A stretch of DNA of 64,000 nt from Pantoea sp. Brub (GCA_016642085.1 VOQV01000002.1:1-64000); one strand, 5' to 3'; counted from the stretch's first letter, positions 45,525 through 55,738 are shown. Notes: generated by a model from the letters alone, not told the origin. Numbers and translations: made by a program.

Positions 45525-46577
45525 TATTTTATCCTTCATTAATATAAACTATTGTATATTATATTATGTATATATAATAAATTGATTTAATGTTTATATC
45601 AGATAATGCATATATGTAACATAAATATTAATAACATAATAATTTAAATTATTTAACTCAACTACTACTATAATATATTTAATAGAATTTATTAAAATTT
45701 TCAATTTATAATTTCATGATATAATAATTGTGTATTTTATGGACAATTTACATTGTTAGTTAACATTATATTTTTAAGTATCATATTTTAAGTATTTCAA
45801 AAAATATTATATAGTTCTAAAAAATATATAATATTAATTAAAATATTATAAAAATTAAACAAGACAAAGAACATCGCATAGCAATTGTTCTTAAATAATA
45901 TAAAGCAATTAATAGATTATATCTGACTTAATAAAAATATCAGTAATAATATAACAGTAATTTTAGTAAATTATTTGTCTAAGTTTTGAATATAATTAAT
46001 AGATATATTTAGTTCTCTAGACAATATTGCTATGCATTATATTGATTATTAAAAATGATTATAAATGCAGTAAATTTTAAAATAGTATCAAATATGAAAC
46101 TACAATAATTCAGTAAGTTAACTTTAACATCCAAGTAAATTAATGTACGCATTAACCGTTAAAGACAAAATAATTAATGACATTCAATAATGTTAAAATA
46201 TCTTGGATATAGTAATGATGTATTCGATTATTTTTAGCTTCAATGTTATCAATTATATAGTGTATATATATAAATTAATTTAATTAAATTAATTTATAAA
46301 AATAAACAAGATAATATTATTATTGATTACAATGTTTAACATATCTATAAAAGAAAATAAATAATAGTTATTACATACATAAGATTATTTGCAAACTTTA
46401 AAAAATAAGACATGATTATTTTTAAGGATCTATGAATGTTAATGACACTAGTATTTAAGATAAATTTTTTAACAAAACACCTAAATGTTATTAGGTACAT
46501 AATATATATAATTATTTATAAAATATTATATATATGATAAATATACTTAAATATTTATAGTATTAATATAATTAATA
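45525..46577. other. Gene-free region between fumC and fabI
   Basis: About 1.05 kb with no credible reading frame. AAGGAT at 45531-45536 is the fabI ribosome-binding site, and the fabI promoter must lie to its right. A 30-base perfect palindrome lies at 46269-46298. In E. coli the flanking genes are about 330 kb apart, so this is a deletion or rearrangement junction. Confidence 0.55.
46269..46298. repeat. 30-bp perfect palindrome between fumC and fabI
   Basis: An all-A/T palindrome with 15-base arms (arm TATAAATTAATTTAA) and no spacer. It lies about 280 bases downstream of the fumC stop. It may form a hairpin or cruciform, for instance at a transcript end, or bind a protein. In A+T-rich DNA such palindromes are less surprising than elsewhere. 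Confidence 0.4.
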
Positions 46578-47966
46578 TTATCTAATCATATTTTTTGGAT
46601 TCATCCAAGAATTAAATTCTTTTTCTGTTAAATATCCTAATTCTAATGCAGATTGTTTTAAAGTTAAACCTTCTTTAAAAGCCTTTTTAGCAATCAACGC
46701 TGCTTTATCATATCCAATATGAGTATTTAATACAGTAACTAACATTAATGATTCATTTAAAAAGTGCTGAATACGTTTATAAACTGGTTTAATTCCACTA
46801 ACACAATAATAATTAAAACTGTGAATACCCTCTGCCAATATTCTAATAGATTGCAAAAAATTATAAATTATCATTGGACGATATACATTTAATTCAAAAT
46901 TACCTGATAATCCACCGATATTAATTGCTACATCATTACCCATAACTTGACTACAAATCATAGTTATTGATTCGCATTGAGTAGGATTAACTTTACCTGG
47001 CATAATAGAGCTTCCTGGTTCATTTGCTGGAATACTGATTTCTCCTATACCACAGCGTGGACCTGAAGATAACCATCTTATATCATTGGCTATTTTCATT
47101 AATGACGTCGCTAAACTTTTTAATGAACCATGAGCATGGACTATAGCATCACAAGTCCCAAGTGATTCAAATTTATTTTTTGAAGTTATAAATGGATATT
47201 TAGTTAATCGAGACAATTCATTTGCTACTAAAGTAGCATATCTTGGATGAGCATTTAATCCAGTACCAACAGCTGTACCACCTAAAGCAATTTCAAATAA
47301 ATAAGACATATTTTCTTCTATGTGTTTAATGTTATTTTCTAACATGGTAACCCAACCAGAAATTTCTTGCCCTAGTGTTAGTGGTACTGCATCTTGTAAA
47401 TGTGTACGACCAACCTTAATAATCTTTTGATACATATTAGATTTATTCATTAAAGTATTTTTTAATTCAATCAATTTTGGAATTAATTGCTCTTTAATAG
47501 AAATAACAGACGCAATATGCATGGCAGTAGGAAATACGTCGTTAGAACTTTGACTTTTATTAACATCATCATTAGGATGAACTAAACGTGATAAGCCACG
47601 CTCTCCCCCAAGAATTTCACTAGCTCTATTTGCTAATACTTCATTCATATTCATGTTAGTTTGAGTACCAGATCCTGTTTGCCAAATAACCAATGGAAAT
47701 TCTTCAATATGCTTGCCATCTATAATTTCATCAGCTGCTTGAATAATTGCATTGGAAATATTTTGTTTTAATATTCCAAGATCACAATTTGTTTTTGATG
47801 CAGCACGTTTGATTAAAGCTAATGAATATATGAATAGTGCTGGCATTTTTTCTGTAGAAATATTAAAATGTTCAAGTGCACGTTGTGTTTGAGCCCCCCA
47901 TAATTTGTCATTCAATACATTAATAGTTCCCATAGAATCTTTTTCAATACGATAGTTAATTATCAT
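46578..47966 (-). CDS. fumC: Fumarate hydratase class II
   Basis: The iron-free fumarase of the TCA cycle, converting fumarate to malate. It has 462 residues (E. coli 467). The superfamily signature [15 protein letters not shown] is near 315, with [14 protein letters not shown] near 97 and [10 protein letters not shown] near 186. A strong ribosome-binding site (TTAGGAG) lies 9 bases before the ATG. The gene is divergent from manA; the E. coli fumA that lies between them is missing, leaving the Fe-S-independent isozyme. Confidence 0.97.
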   Translation of the reverse strand: MIINYRIEKDSMGTINVLNDKLWGAQTQRALEHFNISTEKMPALFIYSLALIKRAASKTNCDLGILKQNISNAIIQAADEIIDGKHIEEFPLVIWQTGSGTQTNMNMNEVLANRASEILGGERGLSRLVHPNDDVNKSQSSNDVFPTAMHIASVISIKEQLIPKLIELKNTLMNKSNMYQKIIKVGRTHLQDAVPLTLGQEISGWVTMLENNIKHIEENMSYLFEIALGGTAVGTGLNAHPRYATLVANELSRLTKYPFITSKNKFESLGTCDAIVHAHGSLKSLATSLMKIANDIRWLSSGPRCGIGEISIPANEPGSSIMPGKVNPTQCESITMICSQVMGNDVAINIGGLSGNFELNVYRPMIIYNFLQSIRILAEGIHSFNYYCVSGIKPVYKRIQHFLNESLMLVTVLNTHIGYDKAALIAKKAFKEGLTLKQSALELGYLTEKEFNSWMNPKNMIR

Positions 47967-48020
47967 GAAATATATCTCCTAAGAAATATCTAATATGTTA
48001 CAATATAATTATTTAATAGT

Positions 48021-48049
48021 TTGTATTTACTTATATTTACTATTATTAT
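48021..48049 (+). promoter_or_regulatory. Candidate sigma-70 promoter for manA-rsx
   Basis: TTGTAT and TATTAT are separated by 17 bases, ending about 28 bases before the manA ATG. The match is fair, but such pairs are common in A+T-rich DNA; the support is the spacing and location in the short fumC-manA divergent gap. Confidence 0.35.
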
Positions 48050-48077
48050 AGCGTTGGTGTTTATTTTTTTAAATAAC

Positions 48078-49262
48078 ATGATAAAAAAATTAAATAATTC
48101 ATTACAAATTTATCCTTGGGGTAGTAAAACTGCTTTAACAAAATTATTTCAAATTAAAAATCCTAAACGTTTATCTATAGCAGAATTATGGATAGGAGCT
48201 TATCACAAAAATTCTTCTACTATATATCATAACAATAAAATACAGTCTCTTCGTGAAATTATTCATTCAAATCCTTCTAAAATTTTAGGTAATTTAGTAG
48301 CTAAACATTTTGGCGAATTACCATTTTTATTTAAAGTTCTATGTGTTGAGAAGCCTTTATCTGTTCAAGTTCATCCTAATAAAACTATCGCAGAAAAAGG
48401 TTTTATACGTGAAAATTTAAATTTAATTCCACAAAATTCCTATAAACGTAATTATCATGATAATAATCATAAACCTGAATTAGTATATTCTTTGACTTCT
48501 TTTCAAGCAATGAACGGTTTTAAAGATTTTTCTCAAATAGTTTCACTATTGGAACCAATTTCTTACATACATCCCAATATTTCTTTTTTTCAAAAACAAC
48601 CAAATCAAAAAAATTTATTAAATTTATTTTATGTCCTTTTAAATTTAAAAGGACAGTCTAAAATTTCAACTTTAAATTTACTTAAATCAAAAATTAATCA
48701 TTTAGATGGTGAAACATGGAATACAATAAAAAATATTGCTCATTATTATCCTAATGATAATGCATTATTTTTTCCAATATTTTTAAATATTATTAATTTA
48801 AAACCTAATGAAGCTATGTTTGTTTTTCCCGGTACTCCACATTCATATCTAAAAGGAGTAGCGTTAGAAGTAATGGCAAATTCTGACAATGTTTTACGTG
48901 CTGGTTTAACATCTAAATATATTAATGTTTTGGAATTTTTAACAAATTTAACATTTACAGATCAATCAATACAAAATATTTTAATGCGTAGTTTTCAAGT
49001 ACAAAATGAAATTTGTTTTCCTATTACAGTTAAAGATTTTGATTTTAAAATACACCTCTTAAGCAAGAAACCACAATTAATTATTCAAAAAAGTATATCA
49101 TTATTATTTTGCATTAAAGGAGAAGCTCTTATAGCTAAAAAATGTAAATATTTGAAACTTAAAGCAGGAGAATCTTGTTTTATTTCTGCTGATGAAGTAT
49201 ATTTTTATATTAGTGGCATTGGGAAATTAGCAAGAATATTTAATGATATAAACAAATTATAA
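48078..49262 (+). CDS. manA: Mannose-6-phosphate isomerase
   Basis: A type I zinc enzyme interconverting fructose-6-phosphate and mannose-6-phosphate. The ATG at 48078 (MIKKLNNS) matches the E. coli N-terminus and gives 394 residues (E. coli 391); an in-frame TTG at 48021 would add a hydrophobic stretch not in the family. Zinc ligands are visible in SVQVHPNK, HKPELVYS and GTPHSYLKG. The last base is shared with the rsxA start, so manA and rsx are one transcription unit. Its role here is unclear because no mannose pathway is in the window. Confidence 0.94.
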   Translation: MIKKLNNSLQIYPWGSKTALTKLFQIKNPKRLSIAELWIGAYHKNSSTIYHNNKIQSLREIIHSNPSKILGNLVAKHFGELPFLFKVLCVEKPLSVQVHPNKTIAEKGFIRENLNLIPQNSYKRNYHDNNHKPELVYSLTSFQAMNGFKDFSQIVSLLEPISYIHPNISFFQKQPNQKNLLNLFYVLLNLKGQSKISTLNLLKSKINHLDGETWNTIKNIAHYYPNDNALFFPIFLNIINLKPNEAMFVFPGTPHSYLKGVALEVMANSDNVLRAGLTSKYINVLEFLTNLTFTDQSIQNILMRSFQVQNEICFPITVKDFDFKIHLLSKKPQLIIQKSISLLFCIKGEALIAKKCKYLKLKAGESCFISADEVYFYISGIGKLARIFNDINKL

Positions 49263-49846
49263 TGATAGATTACTTTATTTTATTCATTACCACAATGTTA
49301 GTTAATAATTTTGGATTAATACAATTTTTAGGTATTTGTCCTATAATAAGTTTATCTAATATTTTAGAAATAAATATTACTATAGGATTAACTAATACTA
49401 TTATAGCTACCTTAGCATCTATCGTTATATGGTTAATAAATAATTTTATATTAGTTCCTTATAATTTAATACATTTACGTAATATAACATATATACTTAT
49501 ACTTTTATTTTTTGTAAAATTTATTAAGATCATTATTAATGCAATTAATCCTAATCTATATAAATCTATTGCTGTATTTCTTCCTTTAATTATTACTAAT
49601 TGTGCTATATTTAATATATTATTAACAAGTAGTGTTATACCAAAAAAATTTTTTCAATCAATTTTATACAATTTTTCGTCTTTACTTGGTATATCATTAT
49701 TAGCAATATTATGTTCAAGTATGCATCAAAAATTAATGATTGCTAATGTACCAAAACCTTTTAAAGGTTATCCAATTATATTTATAAATATGGGTATAAT
49801 GTCCATGGTTTTTGTAGGTTTTATTAATTTAATTAAATATATATGA
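49262..49846 (+). CDS. rsxA: Electron transport complex subunit RsxA
   Basis: An integral membrane subunit of the Rsx/Rnf complex. It has 194 residues (E. coli 193) and six helices. The two cysteines that bind the RsxA/RsxE intramembrane [2Fe-2S] cluster in this family are present: Cys26 in FLGICPI, and LIITNCAIF near 113. The ATG shares a base with the manA stop, and the rsxA stop overlaps rsxB by 4 bases. It is the best preserved Rsx subunit together with RsxE. Confidence 0.93.
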   Translation: MIDYFILFITTMLVNNFGLIQFLGICPIISLSNILEINITIGLTNTIIATLASIVIWLINNFILVPYNLIHLRNITYILILLFFVKFIKIIINAINPNLYKSIAVFLPLIITNCAIFNILLTSSVIPKKFFQSILYNFSSLLGISLLAILCSSMHQKLMIANVPKPFKGYPIIFINMGIMSMVFVGFINLIKYI

Positions 49847-50277
49847 AATTATTTTTTATATCTATAACAATGTTAAGTTCACTTGTGGTTTTATTAGAAT
49901 ATTTTTTATATTATTTACAGACATTAAATTTTTCTATTTTTAAAAAGATCAATAAATTTATTTTTAAAAATCAATTTACCTCTTCTATAAATTTCAAAAT
50001 AATCAATTCATTTAAACGCAAAGTAGTATGGATACAAGAAGATAATTGTATAGGATGTACTAAATGTATCTCAGTATGTCCAGTGGATGCAATTGTAGGA
50101 GCAAGAGGTTGTATACACACAGTATTAAGCAATTTTTGTATAGGATGCAATTTATGTATTAAAATTTGCCCTAGTCATTGTATAGAAATTCATTCAACAG
50201 ACGTAATTGTTAATATTGTAGAGTTAGATAATAAAATTATACCTATAAAGTTAGATGTGGTATATAGTAATGTTTAG
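49843..50277 (+). CDS. rsxB: Electron transport complex subunit RsxB, lacking the four-cysteine domain
   Basis: A membrane-anchored ferredoxin-like subunit. It has 144 residues against 192 in E. coli. An N-terminal helix (residues 2-25) is followed by a lysine- and asparagine-rich linker, then two complete 4Fe-4S motifs: [12 protein letters not shown] near 73 and [12 protein letters not shown] near 102. The domain with CGQCGYPGC that normally lies between helix and ferredoxin is absent; no cysteine occurs before the first ferredoxin motif. It overlaps rsxA and rsxC, so the frame is maintained by translation coupling. Confidence 0.92.
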   Translation: MKLFFISITMLSSLVVLLEYFLYYLQTLNFSIFKKINKFIFKNQFTSSINFKIINSFKRKVVWIQEDNCIGCTKCISVCPVDAIVGARGCIHTVLSNFCIGCNLCIKICPSHCIEIHSTDVIVNIVELDNKIIPIKLDVVYSNV

Positions 50278-51883
50278 TTTTTTAAAACAAAAAAATATAT
50301 TTAATTTTTTTAAAAACAAACGTTCTACAAATAAATTACATAATCAAGATGTTTATTTAAATATATTACCTTTACCTAAATATTTCATTATACCCTTAAA
50401 ACAACATGTTGGTTATGAAGGTGAAATATGCGTTACTCCTGGTGATATGGTTTTGCGTGGACAGGCATTAACTTTAGGTAAAAATTATATGTTACCAGTC
50501 CATGCTCCTACATCTGGCGTGATAAAAAGTATTAACTATAATTCCATAACAGATAGTTCTAGTACAAAAAAAATGCATATTTTGTTAATACCTGATCATA
50601 AAGATCAGCAATTATCATGTAATTCTTATCCTGATTATAAGAAATATAATCGCATAAAAATAATTGAACATATCAATAATTTAGGCATTGTTAGTTTAGG
50701 AGGTACAGGAATTCCAAGTGCTATTGAACTTACATTAGGATTAAATTATCAAGTAGATGTATTGATTATAAATACTTATGATTTTAACTCTCTTTTCATA
50801 CAAAAAAATATTTATTTATTAATAGAGCAATATGTTTATGATATAATTGAAGGCATAAATATAATTATTTGGTTATTACAGCCTAATAAAACTGTTCTTA
50901 TTATCGAAGAAAGTAACATTCAAGCTATTATATTATTTAAAAGAGGATTTTTATATAATAAAAAAATACAAATTAAAATTATTTCTGCTAAATATGAATT
51001 TTATAATATTAAACAATTTATATATGATACAATCGGTCAAGTAGTACCAGTTAATAAAGAACCTATTGATGTTGGTATATTCATACAAAACATAAATACT
51101 ATAAAAATAATCAAAAGGGCTATAATTAATGGAGAACCGTTAACTGAACGAATAATTACAATAATAAATAAAAAAAATACTTATCAAATATTAAACATAC
51201 TAATTCGTCTTGGTACTCCAGTTAATCATCTTTTACATCATATAGACAATATTCTAAAATTTAATACAATATCTATAATTGATAAAAACATTGTAAAACA
51301 TCATATCGACTTGTTAAAACAACCATTAACAAAAACTATTAGTTGTATCCTTATATTTGATAGAAATAGATGTATTAATAATAAAACAATAATGGCATGT
51401 ATAAATTGTTCTAAATGTTCTGATATTTGCCCAGTTAAATTATTTCCTCAACAAATATATGCACATATTGAAGCAAATAATAATATCAAATTATATAATC
51501 ATGATATTAATAAGTGTATAGAATGTAGATTTTGTGATTATGTTTGCCCAAGTAATATCGCTTTATCAAAAAGTTTTCATAGAATAAAAATAAAGTTGCT
51601 AGCTATTAATATAGAAAAACAAAGAATAATTAACGTAAAGAAACGTATTCGAATACATAAAAATAGACTGAAAAACATTATACATTTAAACAATTATAAA
51701 AATATTCATGTTTTGAATAAAACAATGGATACTGAATTAATAGGTAATCATACAAACAAAATAAAAGATAATTATTTGCAAAAAGATATAAAAAGTCAAA
51801 CTAACATAGAACGAAAAATAACTGTACAAGAAGCTATTAATCGTGCTCAATCCAGAAAAACATTATTGCCATACGAAGATTAA
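50270..51883 (+). CDS. rsxC: Electron transport complex subunit RsxC, degraded flavin/NADH site
   Basis: A peripheral subunit homologous to NuoF. The ATG at 50270 (MFSFLKQK) matches the family start and overlaps the rsxB stop by 8 bases. It has 537 residues (E. coli 740), the loss being mainly the alanine-rich C-terminal repeats. The N-terminal [12 protein letters not shown] and LPVHAPTSG are conserved, as are two 4Fe-4S motifs, [12 protein letters not shown] and [12 protein letters not shown]. But INAAECEPY is [17 protein letters not shown] is YEFYNIKQ, and the GGPLMG segment is missing. It has no obvious way to bind FMN or NADH. Confidence 0.9.
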   Translation: MFSFLKQKNIFNFFKNKRSTNKLHNQDVYLNILPLPKYFIIPLKQHVGYEGEICVTPGDMVLRGQALTLGKNYMLPVHAPTSGVIKSINYNSITDSSSTKKMHILLIPDHKDQQLSCNSYPDYKKYNRIKIIEHINNLGIVSLGGTGIPSAIELTLGLNYQVDVLIINTYDFNSLFIQKNIYLLIEQYVYDIIEGINIIIWLLQPNKTVLIIEESNIQAIILFKRGFLYNKKIQIKIISAKYEFYNIKQFIYDTIGQVVPVNKEPIDVGIFIQNINTIKIIKRAIINGEPLTERIITIINKKNTYQILNILIRLGTPVNHLLHHIDNILKFNTISIIDKNIVKHHIDLLKQPLTKTISCILIFDRNRCINNKTIMACINCSKCSDICPVKLFPQQIYAHIEANNNIKLYNHDINKCIECRFCDYVCPSNIALSKSFHRIKIKLLAINIEKQRIINVKKRIRIHKNRLKNIIHLNNYKNIHVLNKTMDTELIGNHTNKIKDNYLQKDIKSQTNIERKITVQEAINRAQSRKTLLPYED

Positions 51884-51890
51884 AAGTTTA

Positions 51891-52916
51891 ATGATATTAT
51901 ATAAGAAATTTATCATTTGTGAAAAAAATAAATTAGATACTAGTAAAATTATGCTATTAGTATTAATTGCGATAATTCCAAGTTTTATTTTACAAATTTG
52001 TTTTTTTGGTTATGGAATATTATTACAAGCAACATTAGCTATTGTTACTGCTTTATTTAGTGAAATAATAGTATTTATATTAAGAGGAATTAGTATTTTA
52101 AAAATTTTACAAGATAATTCATCATTCATCACTGCTATGTTAATAGGTATTAATTTACCACCTTTATCTCCATGGTGGATAGTATCCATTGGTACTTGTT
52201 TTGCAATTATCATAGCTAAACATATATATGGTGGATTAGGTCAAAATTTATTTAATCCAGCTATGGTAGGTTATGCTGCTTTACTGATTTCTTTTCCTAT
52301 GCACATGACAAATAACTCATTGATAAAAACATCTGATTATAATAAAATAAATTTATTAGATACAATCAATATAATTTTTTCAAATAGATCATTACAAAAA
52401 GATTTTGAATATCAAAAAAACATAATTAATTATACAAATAAAATAAAATTAATTAACAAATATTCTATTTTAGTGGCATTGTATAAAAAAATATTTACTA
52501 AAAAACATATAAGATTTTTAATGCAATGTAAATGGCAATTGATTAATTTATGTTATTTAATTGCAGGATTATTATTAGTATGGAAAGATATTATTAATTA
52601 TATAATTCCATTTTCAATACTACTATCATTGTTTTTTTTATATACAGTTAAGTGGTTTTTTTTACCTATTGCAATAAATTGTCCTATAAGCTACTTATTT
52701 TCAGGAGCAAATATGTTATGTGCTTTTTTTATAGCTACTGATCCAGTTACTTCAGCAACTACTAACTACGGAAAATTAATTTATGGTATTTTAATCGGTA
52801 TATTATTATTTTTTATCCAGAAAAATACATATTATTTTAATGAAGTAGTTTTTTCTATTTTAATAGCCAATATGTTTGTTCCTTTAATAGATTATTATAC
52901 TATCAAGAGAAATTAA
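51891..52916 (+). CDS. rsxD: Electron transport complex subunit RsxD, lacking the FMN attachment motif
   Basis: A membrane subunit that normally carries covalent FMN on a threonine. The ATG at 51891 (MILYKKF) matches the E. coli start and lies 7 bases after rsxC; an upstream GTG at 51843 is inside rsxC. It has 341 residues (E. coli 352). The blocks DNSSFITAMLIGINLPPL, YGGLGQNLFNPAM and FIATDPVTSATT are conserved. The S-x-A-T site (SQAT in E. coli, near 185) is replaced by lysine/asparagine-rich sequence with no S-x-A-T. Confidence 0.9.
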   Translation: MILYKKFIICEKNKLDTSKIMLLVLIAIIPSFILQICFFGYGILLQATLAIVTALFSEIIVFILRGISILKILQDNSSFITAMLIGINLPPLSPWWIVSIGTCFAIIIAKHIYGGLGQNLFNPAMVGYAALLISFPMHMTNNSLIKTSDYNKINLLDTINIIFSNRSLQKDFEYQKNIINYTNKIKLINKYSILVALYKKIFTKKHIRFLMQCKWQLINLCYLIAGLLLVWKDIINYIIPFSILLSLFFLYTVKWFFLPIAINCPISYLFSGANMLCAFFIATDPVTSATTNYGKLIYGILIGILLFFIQKNTYYFNEVVFSILIANMFVPLIDYYTIKRN

Positions 52917-52918
52917 TA

Positions 52919-53086
52919 ATGTTATTTTTATTGAAAAAAAATACTTTTATTTTAATAATATATGCATTAATTACTTCTGGATTAATTACCATAGTGCATA
53001 TACATACTACATCTGTAATAAAAGAACAAAAATGTAAATACGGAAAAAAAAATATTAATAATAATTTTTTTAAACAAAGAAATTAA
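52919..53086 (+). pseudogene. rsxG: rsxG remnant: N-terminal membrane anchor only
   Basis: A 55-codon frame starting 2 bases after the rsxD stop, exactly where rsxG lies in E. coli. Its N-terminus (MLFLLKKNTFILIIYALITSGL) parallels the E. coli RsxG start, with one membrane helix at residues 10-27 and a matching T-T-x-I-x-E-Q segment at 31-38. It then runs into a lysine/asparagine-rich tail and stops. About 150 residues, including the periplasmic FMN-binding domain with its S-G-A-T threonine, are gone. It may still be translated as a small anchor peptide, or be inert. Confidence 0.8.
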
Positions 53087-53121
53087 TATATATTAATGCA
53101 AAACTAATATATATTTTTAAT

Positions 53122-53739
53122 ATGAAAAAAGATTATAATTTATTTTGCATGTTTGGTATTTGTCCTTTAATTATTACAACAGACACAGTGCTTAAAGCAT
53201 TCAGTTTAAGTATAATAATTACAATAACTTTGGTATTAAGTAATATTATTATTTCTTCAACTCGTAATTTAATAACTGAAGACACAAAAATTACAGTTTA
53301 CTTAATGACTATCGCATGTATAGTTAGTTGTGAACAAATGTTATTAAATGCTTATATGCATAATGTATATCTTTATTTAAAAATATATATTCCTTTAATT
53401 ATTACTAATTGTTTTATTATTCATCATATAGTACAAATAGCATCTAAAAATAATGTTATTAAATCTGTTTTATATGGATTATACGCAATGCTAAAAATAA
53501 CATTCATGATGTTATTTTTAGCATTTATCAGAGAAATTTTTAGTAAAGGAACTATATTAAGTGATATTGAGCAAATATTTGGTTATTGGTCTCATATTTT
53601 TATTATACATATTATTAAATTTTCTTCGCCAATGTTGCTATTTAGTTTAACACCTGGAAGTTTTATTATACTTGCTTTTATTCTTGCTGTAAAAAATGCA
53701 TTTACTTATAAAGTAAAAAATAATAATTTATTGAAATAA
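53122..53739 (+). CDS. rsxE: Electron transport complex subunit RsxE
   Basis: A membrane subunit paired with RsxA. It has 205 residues (E. coli 231); about 13 N-terminal residues and the charged C-terminal tail are missing. The cluster cysteines are kept in MFGICPLI near 14 and LIITNCFII near 97. LREI is present as IREIF, and the SPxLL and PPGAFI-like segments (SPMLLF, TPGSFIIL) are recognisable. It ends 23 bases before nth, as in E. coli. Confidence 0.9.
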   Translation: MKKDYNLFCMFGICPLIITTDTVLKAFSLSIIITITLVLSNIIISSTRNLITEDTKITVYLMTIACIVSCEQMLLNAYMHNVYLYLKIYIPLIITNCFIIHHIVQIASKNNVIKSVLYGLYAMLKITFMMLFLAFIREIFSKGTILSDIEQIFGYWSHIFIIHIIKFSSPMLLFSLTPGSFIILAFILAVKNAFTYKVKNNNLLK

Positions 53740-53762
53740 AAAAATATCTATAAACATTTAAT

Positions 53763-54416
53763 ATGAATAAAAACAAACGTATAAAAATTTTGAATTGTTT
53801 TAAACAACAACATCCGTATCCAAATATTGAACTTGATTTCACTTCACCATTTGAGTTACTTATTGCTGTAATGTTATCAGCTCAATCTACTGATATTAGA
53901 GTTAATAAAGTTACAAAAAAATTATATAAGATAGCTAATACTCCTAAAACATTTCTAGAATTAGGAATAGATAACATTAAAAATTATATTAATACTATAG
54001 GAATATACAATATAAAAGCAATTAATATTGTTAGAACTTCTTATATTTTATTAAATTATTATAAAAATAATATTCCTTCAGATCGTTATTTACTAGAATC
54101 TTTACCTGGTGTAGGGAGAAAAACTGCAAATGTTATATTAAATAACGTTTATAACAAACCTACAATTGCAGTAGATACTCACGTTTTTCGCGTATGTAAT
54201 CGTACTAAATTTTTAGTAAGCAAAAATGTTAAACAACTAGAAGATAAATTAGTAAAAACATTACCAAATATGTTTAAAAAAAATATAAGCAATTGGATGA
54301 TTTTACATGGTCGTTATATATGCAAATCTCGTAAACCAAACTGTAATGTATGTATTATTAAACATTTATGTGAATTTCCAGAAAAAAATAATTTTTTATT
54401 GCAAAAATCTACTTAA
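53763..54416 (+). CDS. nth: Endonuclease III (DNA glycosylase/AP lyase)
   Basis: Removes oxidised pyrimidines and cuts the abasic site. It has 217 residues (E. coli 211). The helix-hairpin-helix LPGVGRKTANVIL (near 114) holds the catalytic lysine, and the catalytic aspartate is in AVDTHVFRV near 138. The C-terminal 4Fe-4S cluster has the C-x6-C-x2-C-x5-C pattern (CKSRKPNCNVCIIKHLC). It is co-directional with rsx and stops 5 bases from the convergent tyrS. Confidence 0.96.
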   Translation: MNKNKRIKILNCFKQQHPYPNIELDFTSPFELLIAVMLSAQSTDIRVNKVTKKLYKIANTPKTFLELGIDNIKNYINTIGIYNIKAINIVRTSYILLNYYKNNIPSDRYLLESLPGVGRKTANVILNNVYNKPTIAVDTHVFRVCNRTKFLVSKNVKQLEDKLVKTLPNMFKKNISNWMILHGRYICKSRKPNCNVCIIKHLCEFPEKNNFLLQKST

Positions 54417-54421
54417 TTAGT

Positions 54422-55693
54422 TTATAACCAATCAATCAAACAATGTTTTTTTTTACCTCTACGAATCAATGTATATTTATTAAAATATTTATCACTTTTT
54501 TGAAACTGGTATTTTTGATTTAATTCTTTTTTTCCATTAATATAGATAGCATTTTGACTTATTAAAGTACGTGCTTGACTTAATGAAGGAGCAAAATTTG
54601 CTTTTAGTAATGCTTGTTGTAAATAATTATCAGATTTTTTTAATTTAATAGTTGGCATGCCATCATAAGCAAGTTCTTCAAAATCCGATTCAGTCATATT
54701 ATTGAGATCATTAGTAAATAAACAGTTAGTTATATGTTCTGCTGTAATCAAGCCTTTTTCACCATGAATTAAATAAGTTACTTTTTGTGCTAAAATTTTT
54801 TGTGCTGCTAAATGATCTATAATATTATTATTTTTTAGGTTATTTATCTCTTCAACATTCATAAATGTAAAAATTTTTAAAAAACGATATACATCTGTAT
54901 CAGAAGTATTAATCCAAAATTGATAAAATTTATATGGAGTAGTTTTATTGGCATCTAACCATATTGTTTCATTTTCAGTTTTACCAAATTTAGTACCATC
55001 AGATTTAGTGATCAAAGGAACAGTTAAACCAAAAACTTGTTTGTTATTTAGACGACGTGTTAAATCAATACCTGATGTTATATTTCCCCACTGATCGGAA
55101 CCACCAATTTGTAAAGAAACATTATATTTTTTATTTAAATATGCAAAATCATAACTTTGCAACAAATTATATGAAAATTCAGTAAAAGATATACCATAAT
55201 CATCTCTATTTAGACGTTGAATAATAGATTCTTTATTAATCATTTTATTCACAGAAAAATATTTACCTATATCTCTTAAAAAATCTAATAGATTGATGTT
55301 ATCAAACCAATCTAAATTATTTAAAATCATGACACTATTGAATTCAGAATTAATATTTAAAAAATTAGCAATTTGTCTTTCTATTTTGTTACTCCAATAT
55401 TTTACAATTTTACTTTCATTCAGTTTACGTTCTTTAGATTTAAAACTAGGATCACCTATTAATCCCGTAGCTCCTCCTATTAATATAATTGGTCTATGTC
55501 CAGCATTTTGAAAATGTTTTAAACAAAACAATGGTACTATATGACCTAAATGTAAACTATCTGCAGTAGGATCAAAACCACAGTAAAGAGATATTGGTTT
55601 TTGTAATAACTTATTTAACAATGATTCTTTATGAGTTAATTGAGTGATTAATTCTCTTTCTTCAAGAATTTTTATAATATTACTATTACTCAT
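54422..55693 (-). CDS. tyrS: Tyrosyl-tRNA synthetase
   Basis: A class I synthetase charging tRNA-Tyr. It has 423 residues (E. coli 424). The HIGH motif is LHLGH near 45, the KMSKS motif is KFGKT near 233, and the tyrosine-site GGSDQWGNI is near 195. A C-terminal S4-like RNA-binding domain follows ([19 protein letters not shown]). It converges tightly with nth. Confidence 0.97.
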   Translation of the reverse strand: MSNSNIIKILEERELITQLTHKESLLNKLLQKPISLYCGFDPTADSLHLGHIVPLFCLKHFQNAGHRPIILIGGATGLIGDPSFKSKERKLNESKIVKYWSNKIERQIANFLNINSEFNSVMILNNLDWFDNINLLDFLRDIGKYFSVNKMINKESIIQRLNRDDYGISFTEFSYNLLQSYDFAYLNKKYNVSLQIGGSDQWGNITSGIDLTRRLNNKQVFGLTVPLITKSDGTKFGKTENETIWLDANKTTPYKFYQFWINTSDTDVYRFLKIFTFMNVEEINNLKNNNIIDHLAAQKILAQKVTYLIHGEKGLITAEHITNCLFTNDLNNMTESDFEELAYDGMPTIKLKKSDNYLQQALLKANFAPSLSQARTLISQNAIYINGKKELNQKYQFQKSDKYFNKYTLIRRGKKKHCLIDWL

Positions 55694-55738
55694 TTTAATA
55701 ATCCAAGTTAATTAACTAAAAAAATACATCTTATCAAG

